From contig NC_052399.1 of assembly GCF_009389715.1 (NCBI RefSeq), positions 20,133,545 through 20,197,544 on the forward strand: DNA of 64,000 nt, written 5' to 3'. Below the pieces are notes generated by a model. The model was not told the origin of the DNA and did not search any database. It saw only the letters and a program-made list of their open reading frames with translations. The stretch comes from Phoenix dactylifera. Its lineage: Eukaryota > Streptophyta > Magnoliopsida > Arecales > Arecaceae. Within the stretch, counting starts at the first letter, position 1, and the number at the start of each line of letters is the position of its first letter. Positions 36,625-53,322 of this stretch are shown here, in pieces. A program made the position numbers and the translations under genes.

Positions 36625-38204
36625 GGCCCTGTTTGGGGGAGCTTTTGGAGGGCCAAAAAGCACTTTCTGGCTCTCCAAAAGTACTTTTAGCTAAAAAAGA
36701 GTGTTCGGTAAATTTTTCGAAAAGCTGTTTCAGCTTTTGCGGGAAGCTGAAAACAGCTTTTGGGGGGAAGCTCCAATTTGGAGCTTTTCCAAAATGCTGT
36801 TTTCAGCTTTTTCGGAAAACTGTATTTTTGACCAAAATACCCCCATTTAAAAAAAAAATTCCACCCAAAAATCTTTCTCTCACCGTCTCTTCCTCTCCCA
36901 CCCAACCCCACTCCCTCTCCCCTGCCGCCGCACCCTCTCCCTCTGCCCCGCCGTCGCACCCCCTCCCTCTCCCCTGCCCCCATAGTGGGGAGGTGCCGAA
37001 GAAGAGGAAGACAGGTCGTCTTCCCTTTCCCGCGGCCGCCGCCGGCGACGACCCGTCCCAGAAAGGGGCGGTGCCGAAGAACAGGAAGAAGAAGGGGCCG
37101 AAGAAGAAGGAGGTCCCACGGTGGGAGGGGCCGAAGAATAGGAAGAAGAAGGGGGTTCCTGCGGCCGCCGGCGGTCACGACCCGCCCCCCTCCCGCATCC
37201 GCCACGGCCCGCCCGGCGCTGACGGCCTCACGGGAGGAGGGCACTTCCCACGGGGCCAGCCGCGGCCGCCGAGACTGCCGCGGGCGCCGCCGGCCGCGGC
37301 CCGGTCCCCTCCCGCGGCCGCCGCCGGCCCCGACCTGGCCCCCTCCCGCGGCCACGGCGGCCTGGCCCCCTTCCGGTGCCGCCGGCCGCGCGGGAGGAGA
37401 AGAAAGAAGAACAGGGGAGAGGAAGGAAGGAGAAGAAGAGAAGAAAAAAAGAAAAGAAAAAGAAAAGGAAAAAAAGAAGAAAAAGAAAGAAAAAAAAGAA
37501 AAAAAAGAAAATTTAAAAAATAATAAAAAAATAAATAAATAAATATTTATATAAATGAATGAATGAATGAATGAATGAATAAATAAGATAATAAATAAAT
37601 ATATTTCAACATTATTAATTATTTATACTAATAATTATAATATTTTATATCTTTATTATTATATTATACTATAAATATTATATTATATTACATTACATTA
37701 TAATATATTAATATGTTATTTTAAATAATTTAATATTATGTTAGATTATGAAAAATTAATTTATACTAATAATTATAATATTTTATACCTTTATTATTGT
37801 ATTATACTATAAATATAATATATATTACATTATATTATAATACATTAATATGTTATGTTAAATAATTTAATATTATGTTATATTACCAAATATTAATTTA
37901 CTCTAATAATTATATTACTATTATGCTATATTATAATTACAATAATATTATACTATATCGTATATTTATGTACTAATATATGTTATATTTTATTATGTTC
38001 TGTTGTATAATACTATGAAATGTCCTTTATGGTAATTTTGTCAGACAAAAGTACTTTCTTAGTTTGTTTACCAAACACAAAACAAAGTACCACAGCACTT
38101 TACGAATGTAGTTACCAAACAGCAAACAGCTTTTTATAACAGCTCTACTTCAGACAGCTCTACTTCCAACAGCTCTACTGCCAACAGCTCCCCCAAACAG
38201 GGCC
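36625..38204. mobile_element. PIF/Harbinger-type non-autonomous element, 1580 bp, in the 3' flank of P1
   Basis: The ends are perfect inverted repeats for at least 19 bp: GGCCCTGTTTGGGGGAGCT on the left and the same, reversed, on the right. It is flanked by TTA (36622-36624 and 38205-38207), the target duplication of PIF/Harbinger elements. The paralogous site at 46506-46518 reads GGGAGTTAATAAT without the element, giving a natural empty site with one TTA. The right subterminal part repeats CAGCTCTACTTC about every 18 bp. The interior is strikingly GC-rich (36870-37400) and then very AT-rich (37500-38030). Long open frames across the GC-rich part look compositional, with no transposase. Confidence 0.92.
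37622..37980. repeat. 138-bp tandem repeat, about 2.5 copies, inside the Harbinger element
   Basis: TTATACTAATAATTATAATA occurs at 37623 and 37761, and a diverged TTACTCTAATAATTATA at 37899, giving an exact 138-bp period of almost pure A/T. A short TGAA microsatellite lies just upstream (37555-37580). Confidence 0.8.
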
Positions 38205-38301
38205 TTAATAATCTAGTAGTATTTTTATTGAATCACTTCTAGCTTAAAATAGTATCAATTTCGGCTTATCCCCCAGGTCTACTGGTAACCCGCCCTTATC
38301 G

Positions 38302-40439
<2,138 letters not shown>

Positions 40440-40506
40440 AGCTAACGAAGGCTGTATGGTTGCTCCAGGAGTTTCAGCTGAGATGAGAGATGCTTTCCTA
40501 GGACCC

Positions 40507-40535
40507 CTATTTATAGTGTAGTTGTTGCATGCATG
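40507..40535 (-). promoter_or_regulatory. P1 core promoter: TATA box and RY-type CATGCATG
   Basis: On the gene strand CATGCATGCAA (40535-40525) is followed by CTATAAATAG (40516-40507), about 70 bp before the ATG. The same pair is found at P2 and P3. Confidence 0.65.
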
Positions 40536-41594
40536 GAATGGCCATCGGTTGCTGGAATTCAAACGTTGCTTCTCTGACTGGGCTCGTTACCCTAATTGCT
40601 GCGTTTATTTATTTTTTTAAATAAGTTACTTGGCGCAAGTACGACCGCTCAAAAAATAGCCCATCTATTGGACATTGGCTTGGTCCAAGCCATAGTGGCA
40701 TCCAATAGGACCCATCGTTGGAACTTCTATACTTCCAAGTCAAGGGGTATCCTCGCTGGATGTACACCATAAATATTTTTGTGATAAATAAGATTTATTA
40801 AAACAATCTAGAGTTAACATGTATGTGGGAATCAAGGCATCTGAAGGTTGGGGTCAGGGTCAACCTCTTCATCTGGAAAGAGAGGTCTTCTTCCCACCCA
40901 GAGTGTGTTGAGTGGTCTGGGCTAGCTTGAACATGCAGCCCCTTTTGTGCCGGGGAGGAGGAGTCGATGGCTCATTGTCACTTGGCTACAATTTAACACA
41001 CGAATCCAGCTTATCGCACCAAAACTTGGGTTTATTCGAAGCTGCTGCCCCTTTTTTTCCTTCCCAATGGCTGGTGCGATAAGGTGGGACCATGATGCCC
41101 AAAAAGTCAAGTCAAGTTTAGATATCAGTTATGTCATCATGTTCCGATCAAAATAAATATATAACCGTGTCAAGGGTTGTCTAGAATTGGGACAGCGGAT
41201 TGCATAAAGATGGTTGACTCGGTCCCTTTGGTACTTTCTCGCTGCATTCTAGCGGACGTCCAGTGTGGCGATTTACTTGGAAAATAAGAATCAAGGCATC
41301 ATTGACTCATCATAGTCTGTCATGATTCTCACCATAGCAATTTATTTTCTTTGGTTTGTAGTAGTGTCATAGACTCAAAAAGTAATAAGGGAAAACCATG
41401 CATTAATTACTGCCATGTTCTACATAAACCTATTAAATCCGATTAATCACTTGATTAATATCCAACTTCTAAGTCAAGTAATTTGCGCAAGTTAGATATA
41501 TTTGTGGTTGGCTCGGTCATTGTATGGTATGCTTAATGTAGCTAGAGCTCGAATTGAAAATTTGATACAGACCATTAATATTGATTTAAGACCA

Positions 41595-41638
41595 TTGAAA
41601 TCACCTCTGCTCTGATATGATACCATGTTGAAATCACC
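41595..41638. repeat. 11-bp direct repeat around a primer-site-like sequence
   Basis: TTGAAATCACC occurs at 41595-41605 and 41628-41638. Between them TCTGCTCTGATATGATACCA resembles the complement of the tRNA-iMet primer site (GCTCTGATACCA) with a 3-base insert. The duplicated copy near 51965 lacks this segment. It may be the scar of a lost or minute retroelement. Confidence 0.35.
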
Positions 41639-43039
41639 ATCCCTGATGTAAGACGGTATACAGTCTGATTGACCAGTTCAGCAACTACCAAGACTTGCCG
41701 AGTCGCTTAGAATTAGAATAGTTACATCGTTGTCTTCCATCAATCACTTTGTTTCATTAAATGGTGCATTTCACAATACTAATTCGAAGAAACCAATTAG
41801 AATACGTCAACAAGTCCCTAGAACAACAGGCAAGGGTCCGGATCCAAAAGTTGACCAATTTAATTTGGAATGCTGACATTTTCTGGACGAGCAACTCAGC
41901 CGATAAGAGCCGGGCACGTCCAGCATAACTAAATATAAAACTGGCTTGGAAATAATGTGACTCGCCGAGGTAACGATGAACAGCTGGTGTGTAATATGTT
42001 GCTTCCAAGAGACTAGAGAGCGGTAATGCTGAACGTCCGGTAGCGAAGTAGTACATTGGATGCATCATGCATGGCACGGGTATGCAAGGGAAAAAGCTAT
42101 TAGTTAGCTCATATAGTCCGAGTTTTAGATGAAAAAAGGACCACGTATCCGCCACCAAGGTTCAAACCTTGTCCCTACACTACAAAATATGTCAATCAAT
42201 TTAGCTTGAAAGGTGTTCATGCGCTCAACAAAATTTCTATGATGAATGCACCAGCGAAGGTCGCCTGGAGACCACCTTTTTTTTTTTTTTTTGACACATA
42301 CGCTATGGCGCTGATCTTCAAGTATAAATCGAATAAGCAAGGTAGGACGGGACTTCCCCTACTGATGATAGGGTTCATCCGTCCTTTTTTTATAAAAAAG
42401 AAAAACGTAAAGCATCCCCACGCCATCCGTCCTATAGCTCTTTCTTCTCGTCAAGCCATCCGTTCTATAACTCTTCTTCTTTGTGAAGCAATCCGTCCAT
42501 CCATAAAGTTTTTTTCCTTCCCTCCGAATCCCTTTCTCCTCCAAAATTGATGAAATTATAGTAAGATCGATTCAATAGTGAAGGCACGCGTTGTGAGAGT
42601 TTTTCTAGATCAATATATCAGAAATCCACAAAGGCCTAACAGGGATAGGTCATAGAGTTGCTCCAGTTGGTTTGTTTCCTGCCGAGTCAAGAGCCTGCGA
42701 GCTTGAATAGTCCATGAAAGAATTCTCCAACACCACTGTGAGAATGCTCGAGAATTCGGTTTAAGGACTCTAGCATAAAGGTAAAAGAAAATATAAGGTA
42801 CTGTATATATATGCCCATACTTCCTCCCAAAAATGAGTAGTCTCCCCATTGTCAATGTTAAACGCAGCACGGGTGCAAAAGGCCGAAGTCTGCGAAATAA
42901 GATCCCTCCATACGAGAGAAAGGTTATTAAGACTTTTTTAGCTCTCATTCTCGATCTTCATCTTGAATGGTAACCATAATTAATCTGTTTCCACCATGGG
43001 TTGCTCAAACCATGCAGATCTTCCAAGTTCCATGCCCAC

Positions 43040-43736
43040 CACTACAAGAATTCAACATTTTAGTGATGAACTTTTAGCGACGAAATACAAGTCTAATCAC
43101 AAAAAATCCCATATTTAGTGATGAAAATAAGAAGTGGTCATAACAAATTATTTTGGTCTATATCTTTGATGACGCAATAAAATGCTGTCACAAAATATAT
43201 ATATTTTTGTGACTATTTTTTATTTTATCACAAAAAAAACATCATTAAATAGATCTTTTTTAAGGTGAAAAAATAAGTTTGGCACCAAAATTAATTTTGG
43301 TCAACTCACTAAAGACAATTTTATGATTCATCACTAAAACTTATGTTTTTAGTAATGACATCCTAAAATGGTCATTGTAGATATATGCCTTTAATGACGA
43401 ACTTATAGAGTGATTAATAATTATAATATATGTATTTAATCACCATTTTTATTTCATCATTAATTGTATTAGCTTTTCAGGGCCAAAACAAATTCGTCAC
43501 AGAAGAAGATTATTAGTGATGATATTAGATCCTCATTAAAACTCATCTTTGGTCATTAATTTTTTATCACTAAATATGATCGACTTTATATTTTTGTCGC
43601 CAAAACTTTTAGCCACGGGGCATTTAGTAACAATCTAGCGACTAAATATTTTTGGTTTCTAAAATCTTTTAATGAGGAAAGTAAAAAAAAATTATGACTA
43701 AATTTTTTGTCGGTAAAAATCTGAATTTTCGTAGTG
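43040..43736. mobile_element. Non-autonomous CACTA (EnSpm) element, 697 bp
   Basis: Begins CACTACAAGAATTCAACATT and ends TTTTCGTAGTG (reversed CACTACGAAAATTCAG). Many subterminal TAGTGATGAA/GTGACGAA motifs fill both halves, as in CACTA miniatures. The 3-bp flanks are CAC and TGC, explicable as diverged copies of TAC in the paralogous empty site near 53657 (CATGCCTACTTAGCC). No transposase. Confidence 0.82.
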
Positions 43737-43945
43737 TGCTTAGCCAGTAGAGTCTGGTTCATCTGATCAATGTTTGTTATCCCCTAACTGCCTTGCCCCT
43801 TCGACCTGCAGATGGTATCCCAATTTGCTGGACAATGAAATCCATTAACACCGTCCTTCCCTTTCCACAGAAATGCTCTCCTTATTTTATCATTTCTATT
43901 TTCCACCAATTTATGGAGTTTGAACACTTCCACATATGTCACATA

Positions 43946-44215
43946 TAGAGGTGCAAATGGGTCGGGTTGGGTTGGGTCTTGAGTGACCCCAACCCAATCC
44001 AGTTTCTTGTTCGAATCCTACTTTTGGACCGAGACCCAACCCAATAAAAGATTGGGTCAGATCGGTTCAGTTCGGGTCCACAAATATAATTTTTGACTTA
44101 ATGGGTTATTCAAATCGGGTCGGATCCATGTATAATTCGAACCCAACCCCAAAAAAAATTCATGTTGGGTCGGATCCTATTAGGGCAAATAAAATAAAGC
44201 TGGGCCCAAAAAACA
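43946..44215. mobile_element. hAT-type MITE fragment (left end only)
   Basis: Starts TAGAGGTGCAAATGGGTCGG and continues with GGGTTGGGTC/GACCCAACCC motifs typical of the family at 817-1768. The matching right end was not found, so it is truncated or rearranged near 44215. Absent from duplication copy 2. Confidence 0.6.
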
Positions 44216-45750
44216 ATTAGCTTGGCAACCCTATGTTCAACCATCCCCGTGCGTCAACTTGGACCGATCTCCTGGTTCCAAGAGTAGCGTACAAAACTTA
44301 TTTTCTTATGGGCCAAAGCATGCTTTGAAGGCTATGCTGGGGGCTTGGTAGTAAGCCCATTAACAACAGCACCGTCTATGCTTCACTTATACTTTACTTG
44401 CTTTCAAGCTCTGAACAAAGGGACTTTCTCAAATTCTTGGCAGCTTCTGCTTTTGATAAAAAGCAGCGGCAGCTCTCACTGTTCGATCAGAGTACCCATC
44501 CATCTCCTATAAAATCACGTCGTCCGTCGGTTCAAGAAATGCATAGGGAAGGCACCTCAATGGAGACAGTGGCAAAAGAGTAGAGCAGCGAGAGGATATA
44601 TTGCTAATTAGCTACGGCGCAAAGTAACGACCAATGACTGTTTGGTCTGTGGCAGTGCGAAGGTAAGTTACTGTATGGGCCGTCTGGGCTGCTCTACGCC
44701 ATGCCTTAAGCACTAGTTCCACGCTTCCATTTGACTTAACCCACCCTCCCCCCCACCCTCGAGTTCACTTTTTCAATCAGAGGCAAACAGCACTGTTTAG
44801 GTAGCTTTTGATAATGGAGGGCAGGCCTCGATACATAAACAGTTGTGTGCCTTTTTGCATGCAAACAAAGTAGCTTTCCTGTCATCATTCAGACAAAGAT
44901 AGAGCTTTTATGGAATTAATTTTTAATCACGAGGAACCTTCAAATGCAAATACAATTACTTTAGCTGCCACCATGCTCTCCTTCTTGCCCGCACAGAATT
45001 AGAAATGCCAATTCATACTAATTATCCATTCTGGCAAGCAAGCCTTATCAAGTTTGGTGGACGCCATTAATCTCTGTCACCATCATTTTTCTGTGACTTG
45101 TTTAGATGCATGAATGTAAGTCGATAGGGTCACAGGAGTATGAGAAATGAGAATGATACGTAAAAGCATAGTCCACATGAATAAAATTCACCCCCTCTCT
45201 TTTCGTCGGAAATGCCACCTCTAATTAATTGATAGGCTAACACCGCAAGAGATTGGCAAATCCTTTGTCCAAACCCCACTTGCATCCATTATCTGATAAG
45301 CCCAACAATAAAGAATATTACAATTTAGTTTGAGCAAGGCAAAGGTGAATCCCTTGTCCAGTCAAAACAATCCTTTTTCTTATGAAGTTTTTTTAAAAAA
45401 TTAAACTTAAAGAAATCAGTTCATGCATAAGCTTCAATTTCTATTGATTAAATAATTTTGAGAATCAGAGAGATGGAACTGTGTTGTTACTCTTTTACTA
45501 ACTTAAGAGAATTATTAGTGACAACCAAGCACCAGGGTCATGCTTCTGACTTTCTCCTACAAAGCGTTTCACATTTTGCCATTCAATGTGAACAAGTGTT
45601 CCACATTTTATCATTGGAGTATAATTTGTCTAATGCCAAGCTTTAATAAGGAGGAAATCATGCTCTATACTATGCCAACCACATCCGTTTAGTGATAAAT
45701 GAGGTCCGACGAATGATGCATCGAGAACGCACGTATAATTACCAAAGTAC

Positions 45751-46486
45751 ATTTAGGCCTCGTGGATTAAAAGCGGGAGAGATGGGAATTTATACGGAAA
45801 TAGATTTTGTGAGAGGAATATATAGTTATAGACATGCAGGGTGGGAAAAAACTATGTGATGGTATAAATGGGGTTTAGGATAATTATAATGTGAGATAAA
45901 ATTTGCTATTTTAATCTTCCACAGGACAGCTGGTGGAAAAGTTGGGGAGTGTTTTGTTATTCATCTTGTTTTGTCTCCTGCTCAAATAGTTGAACTCTGT
46001 TTCCTTATTTACTTTGTGTTCTTTTTTTTTTTTTTGAATTTGTTGTTCTGATATGAATTTGTTAATTCAGGTGCTAACTTTGATGAGACAGAAATGAACT
46101 CTCTTTGGTTTACCGAGAATTTACGTGGTTTCTTTGGATAGAGTTCGATTCTGTGGCAGATGATGTGGTGGTGCAACTGACGAGGCTACGAAAATGGAGA
46201 GGATAGATGGTGATGAAGGCTGCGGGCTTTAGCTGCAGTAGCGAAGGCGCCGCGGCCAGTATTAACGAGCCCTAGTCTATTACCTGCGTGATTCTGGACT
46301 CCAGCAATCATTTCTTGTTTGCTCAACCACTATTGATTAAATTAAGTTCATTTTGATTGTTGTTTAACTAAACTTAACCCACTCCTCGCCTGATAGATAG
46401 GAATTTTTGGTGCCAGCACTGGTAACACCGAACCACGTACTAGACCTGAGTGAGAGAGAAGATAGCTTCTATGTTATATAAATATT
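45751..46486. other. Spacer between duplication copies, noncoding
   Basis: No gene seen. Poly-T at about 46022-46036. No clear repeat at the junctions that would explain the duplication. Confidence 0.4.
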
Positions 46487-46697
46487 TTTTAATATGTTTG
46501 ACTCCGGGAGTTAATAATCTAGTAGAATTTTTATGGATTCACTTCTTGGTTAAAATAGCATCAAACGCCAATCCGGGGACCAGTTTTGACCGTTACATCT
46601 TCGAATACTTGGCTAATTTCGCCTTATCCACCAGGTCTACTTGTAACCCGGTGAGCCAATCGTCGCCCGTCCTTATCCGGGGACCAGCTTATCGTCA

Positions 46698-48751
<2,054 letters not shown>

Positions 48752-48810
48752 CTATAAGGTTGCTCCAAGAGTTTGAGCTGAGATGAGAGAAGTGCTTTCC
48801 CAGGACCCCC

Positions 48811-48837
48811 ATATATAGTGTAGTTGTTGCATGCATG
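48811..48837 (-). promoter_or_regulatory. P2 core promoter: TATA box and RY-type CATGCATG
   Basis: On the gene strand CATGCATGCAA (48837-48827) precedes CTATATAT (48818-48811), about 72 bp before the ATG. The spacing is almost the same as at P1. Confidence 0.65.
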
Positions 48838-50250
48838 GAATGCTCATTGGTTGCTGGAATTCAAACTTTGCTGCTCTGACTGGGCCCGTTACCCTAATTG
48901 CTGCATATTTTTTTTTTTAAGAACAAGTTAGGTTTGTTATCCAACTTGACATAATAAACGAGAATCACGGGAATGCAAGATGCCTTGTAACAAGGACGCC
49001 TTGCCGTTTGGATTATCTTTTTCTTTGCCCCATTCTTCCCAGCGTTCATAGCATGTTGAGAAGGGTGGAGCATGGACAATAGATATTTCATACCTTTTCA
49101 GTGAGACAGCCCTAGATGCATATGTTTTTGGTTGCAGGCAAGATTCCAGCTCCAAATTCCAACTTGCCAGCTGGGCTCAAATACGACTGCTCAACAAAAA
49201 GGCCATCCATTGGATATTGAATTGGTTCCACTGTTCAAGCCATAGTGGCATCCAATAGGACCCATCGATGGGACTTCTATACTGACAAGTCAATGTATAC
49301 CATAAATATTTTTTTTATAAATAATTTTTTTATTAAATCAATTTAGATTAAATATATACATACGAATCATAAAATAAAATATAAAAAATATTTTTTTGAC
49401 AAAATAATCTAGAAATGCAATTACTGAAATTTCTCTCCGGCACATCCCCTTCGACAGTCACGACAAAGTGAATGAATGGCGCTTTTGTTAATAAAATGCT
49501 TGGATGGCCCTTTTTCTTGACAACGAGATGGGACCAACTGCATATCGTCAAACATTTCTTTTTATTATCTCTGAAGAGCTAATAGAAAAGAAGGAAAAGG
49601 ATCATACATTCCTTTAACATTGTCACCAGGGGCGACGTTTGCTTTCAAGTCATCTGAAGAATTGTTTGATGATAGCAGCTAAAGTCCTTTTTTCAGTGAT
49701 ATATCAAATTACTTAGTCCATCTGAAGACTGATATACCATTTCTACTGGTTTTGATACGTTGAACATAATAATTACAATTCATGGTAGACGATTCACCTT
49801 TAGGGGCTAGCTAAATGATCCACATTTAATTAGGAGGACAGTCCAGATAAATGGTTTGGCTGTAGAATGCTCCCTTATCACTCTATATAATTTTCAATGC
49901 TAGAGAAAACTTCTGGTATTGTTGGGCCGATCTTTGGATAGCTGTTCCTTCTGTGATGATTCAATGGAATCGGAGAAGCATATATTTATTCATTAATTGC
50001 TCCTTGATTTCTGAAATATGGGAGAATTAAAAGCCTTCTTAATTTCTTTGCTTGGGCTATTTGTGGGGTATTATCGATATCTGACAAGCACCTATATATA
50101 CAGAACACACTAGTGTGACCCTCTAACCCATTCTTTTTTTGGCTCATTTTACCATCTTTTGTAATCCTGGAGGCTCTTTTTTTTCCCTCGTTAGTCGTTT
50201 CTTTCTCTACTCCCTTGTATAAGCACTCTTTTCCTAAATTTGGGTGACCC

Positions 50251-50278
50251 GGGGGGGGGGGGGGGGGGGGGGGGGGGG
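50251..50278. repeat. Poly-G tract of 28
   Basis: Uninterrupted G run after GTGACCC in the DNA specific to copy 2. The following 150 bases are rich in GAGTTTA/TAAACTC phrases. The true length is doubtful. Confidence 0.85.
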
Positions 50279-52222
50279 CGTGAGTTTAATATTTAAACTC
50301 AGTTTAAATATCTGAGTTTATGAGTTTATTATTATGTAAATCTTTCTTTCACAATCGGATATTAAACTGAGTTTAATATTAAAGCATAGCAAAATATTAA
50401 ACTGAGTTTGACGTAACATCAGATATAGTCCAAATAATAAATGCTTGATGTACAAGAAGTCAAGAACTCATAAACTCAAATACTTCGGTGAGGGTTGATG
50501 GTTAGACTCATGATCATGGTTGCTTTTTTTTTTTTGGAAGGACGCTGGTTACTTTCAAAGTTATGCTCAAAATAATACACTCGGAGAAAATAAATTGCTT
50601 TTAAAATTTTAAAAATAATATTTTTTTCAAACTAGAATATTTTTTTCGGATACTTATGGAATATTAAAAAAGCATATGGTTTAGTATGATACTCTCCTAC
50701 TTTTTTTTTTTTGTCAATTCGCTGCGGCATCGTGCAATTATTGGTTAGTTGAGTTCCACCAGCTTAGCGGCAGTGCAATTATTGGTACAAATATATCTGT
50801 ATTTTATATATATATTCATTTTTTTGTGACTGATTCAATCAATAATTTTCTCCATAGGACATGCACCCAAGGAGAGCCCATGCCACGCTCCGAGCGTGCA
50901 CTTTGAGAGAAACGTGCATGTTCCTGGCTGACTACAATTTCATGGTCAACCAGACAACGGGTGCTTCCATTCTAATCTAATCATGGCTTGGCTCTTAATT
51001 TATAAGCGGGCAAGAAATGCATGACGCGATCTCGAGAAAAACTTGGCCTCCAAGGAGACTATCTTACAAAAATCAACGAGCAGCATATATAAATATACCA
51101 AGCTGTCATCACACGTACTGTTTGTTTTCTTTTTGTAAAATATTTATAGTAGTGTTTACTTTGTTTCATTCCATGTCAAACAATGTTATCCCCAAAGAAA
51201 AAGATATAATTGGAGACGCTTCATTCAATGGAAAGGTGCATCCAAACGAAACTGCAGAAGGAAAAGGATGGAAGCCGTTTTCCTCCCCCGTTTCTTATTT
51301 TATTCTTCACCTCCAAAACATTGCTTTCTTTACGAAAATCACCGAAGAAGCAGCGGTCACTTGGCTACAATTTAACACCGGATTCCCGTTAATCGCACCA
51401 AGAATATTGGTTCTATTGGAAGCAGCTGTCCCGTTTTTGTCCTTCCCAATGGCTGGTGATAAGGTGGGTCCATGATATCTTAAAAGTCATCACGTCCAAG
51501 CACGCCGTGGACGAATGGCATGGGCCATAATGGACCAGATCCAAAATCTAAACCTCATCCCATCCATGGCAATTATAAGTTTCAAATAAAATATATAACC
51601 ATGTCAAGGGTTTTCCAGAATTGGGACGGCGCATTGCATGTAGATAGTTGGCTCGGTCACTTGGTACTTTCTCGCTGCATTCTAGTGGGACATCCAACAA
51701 GGTAATTTACTTGAAAATAAGAACCGAGGCATCATTGACTCATCATTAATTTATTTTCTTTATTTTTTAGTAGTATCATAGACTGAGAAAGTAATATGGG
51801 AAACCATGACTATCGTAGATCCAATTAATAAACTTGATTAATATCCAACTTCTAGGTCAAGTAATTTTGCGCTTGTTAGATATATTCATGCTTGGACCAG
51901 GCATTGTATGGTGTGCTTAATGTTGCTAGTGGCCGAGTTGGAAATTTGATAGAGACCATTAATGTTGATTTAGGAACGATGCGTCACAGCCCAGATGTAA
52001 AATGGTCTAGGGTCTGATGGACTAATTCAGCAACTAACAAGGCTTGCCAGGTCACATAGAATTAGAATAGTCACATGGTTGTGTTCCATCAATCATTTTG
52101 CTTCATTAAGTGACACAGTTCACAATACCAATTCAAAGGAACGAATTAGAATACGTCAGACCACTATAATTTGTGAGCGATATTTTTGAGTTGATAAAAG
52201 ATGGTCGTAGAGCTTCATTTAA

Positions 52223-52683
52223 GGCTCATTTGGTTCGCGGAAAGCATTTTTCCTTCTAAAAATGTGATTGCTGAAAAGCAAACTTCTGAGAAGAGGATGT
52301 CTGGAAAAATACTTTTAGCATGTTTAGTTGACAATGAAAAAGTGACAGATTTCAGGAGTGCTTATGTTTGGTTAACCATCCACTTTTATGTGAAAGTTGT
52401 GTGTAATTTCTATTATACCCTTAATAAAAATTAGATCTTTAATATCTCTTTAATGCTGAAGGACTTTTTTGAAAAAAAAATAGAATGATTTTCGGGTTAC
52501 AAAAAAGTAACTTTTCCATGTTTTTCATGGGAAAGACTTTTTCATGAAACGTGGGAATCATATTTCCATGAGAATACAACTTTTTCATCTCTCTCCTTTG
52601 AAAACTACGACCAAACAAGAGACATCTCATTACTTTCCCATTGACTACACTTTTTTTTCTTCTTTTTTCGTGAACCGAATGCC
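52223..52683. mobile_element. MITE (PIF/Harbinger-like ends), present only in copy 2
   Basis: The left end GGCTCATTTGGTTCGCGGAA and the right end reversed GGCATTCGGTTCACGAAAAA are diverged inverted repeats. The paralogous stretch of copy 1 (41800-41850) runs through without it. Flanking TAA and AATAA are compatible with, but do not prove, a TTA/TAA duplication. Noncoding. Confidence 0.55.
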
Positions 52684-52899
52684 AATAACAAGTTTGGATC
52701 CAAAAATTAATGAGTTTAATTTGGAACGACGACATTTGCTCGACGCGCAACTCAAACGGTAAGAGATAGGCATGTCCATCAACTATCTTGGAAATGTATG
52801 TTGTTTTCTAGAGACTAAAGAGCGGCAATAATGAACGTCTAGTAGCGAAGAAGTACATTGGATGGCACGAACCACAAAAGGCTTCTGCAACGCCGAGTC

Positions 52900-53322
52900 A
52901 AAAGTTGGGGGTCGACGGATCTTCGATCAAACTGTAGTAGGTGTCAGGCCAGAACTGCATAAAGAGGAGTCTTCTATGCGAGAGGAGTGTGGGCACGAAC
53001 TACATCGTGCTTGAGGAGGACTCAACCATGGTGATCGAGTGAATCTAGGAGCCGGGCCGTAGGGCTAGTAGGATGCGGCTGATTTACAACATCCGCAGTC
53101 TTTTGGATGAGCGCGTCTCTCATAGGGCTACTCATGCCTATAGAGAAGCAAACAGTGCAGCGAACTAGGTGGCATCCTTTGCGGCTCAGCATTCTGGAGA
53201 TTTTATTTGGGACAACTATGTTCCGGTTCTATCTCCCTTGTTTTCTTATCCTTTTTGGCTTTATTGGCTGCACTCACACTCGCAGTGTGTGAGCTACTGT
53301 TGTAAAAAACAAAAAAAAAAAA
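52900..53322 (+). mobile_element. 5'-truncated LINE with RNase H remnant and poly(A) tail
   Basis: Frames across 52975-53290 read like the end of a plant LINE RNase H domain: EEDSTMVIE, then HAYREANSAAN and VASFAAQHSGDFIW, with in-frame stops and a shift. It ends in an A-rich tail at 53304-53322. Copy 1 at the same place reads GCCGAGTCAAGAGCCTGCGAGC with no insert, so it arrived after the duplication. No clean target duplication. Confidence 0.72.

Noticed and set aside
36606..37542. Open frames of 185-305 codons in both strands of the Harbinger element
   Set aside because: They are Pro/Arg/Gly/Lys-rich products of skewed composition, open in several frames at once, without transposase or other domains.
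42122..42190. tRNA- or SINE-like GGTTCAAACC box
   Set aside because: No partner A box at the correct spacing, no cloverleaf and no A-tail with target duplication.
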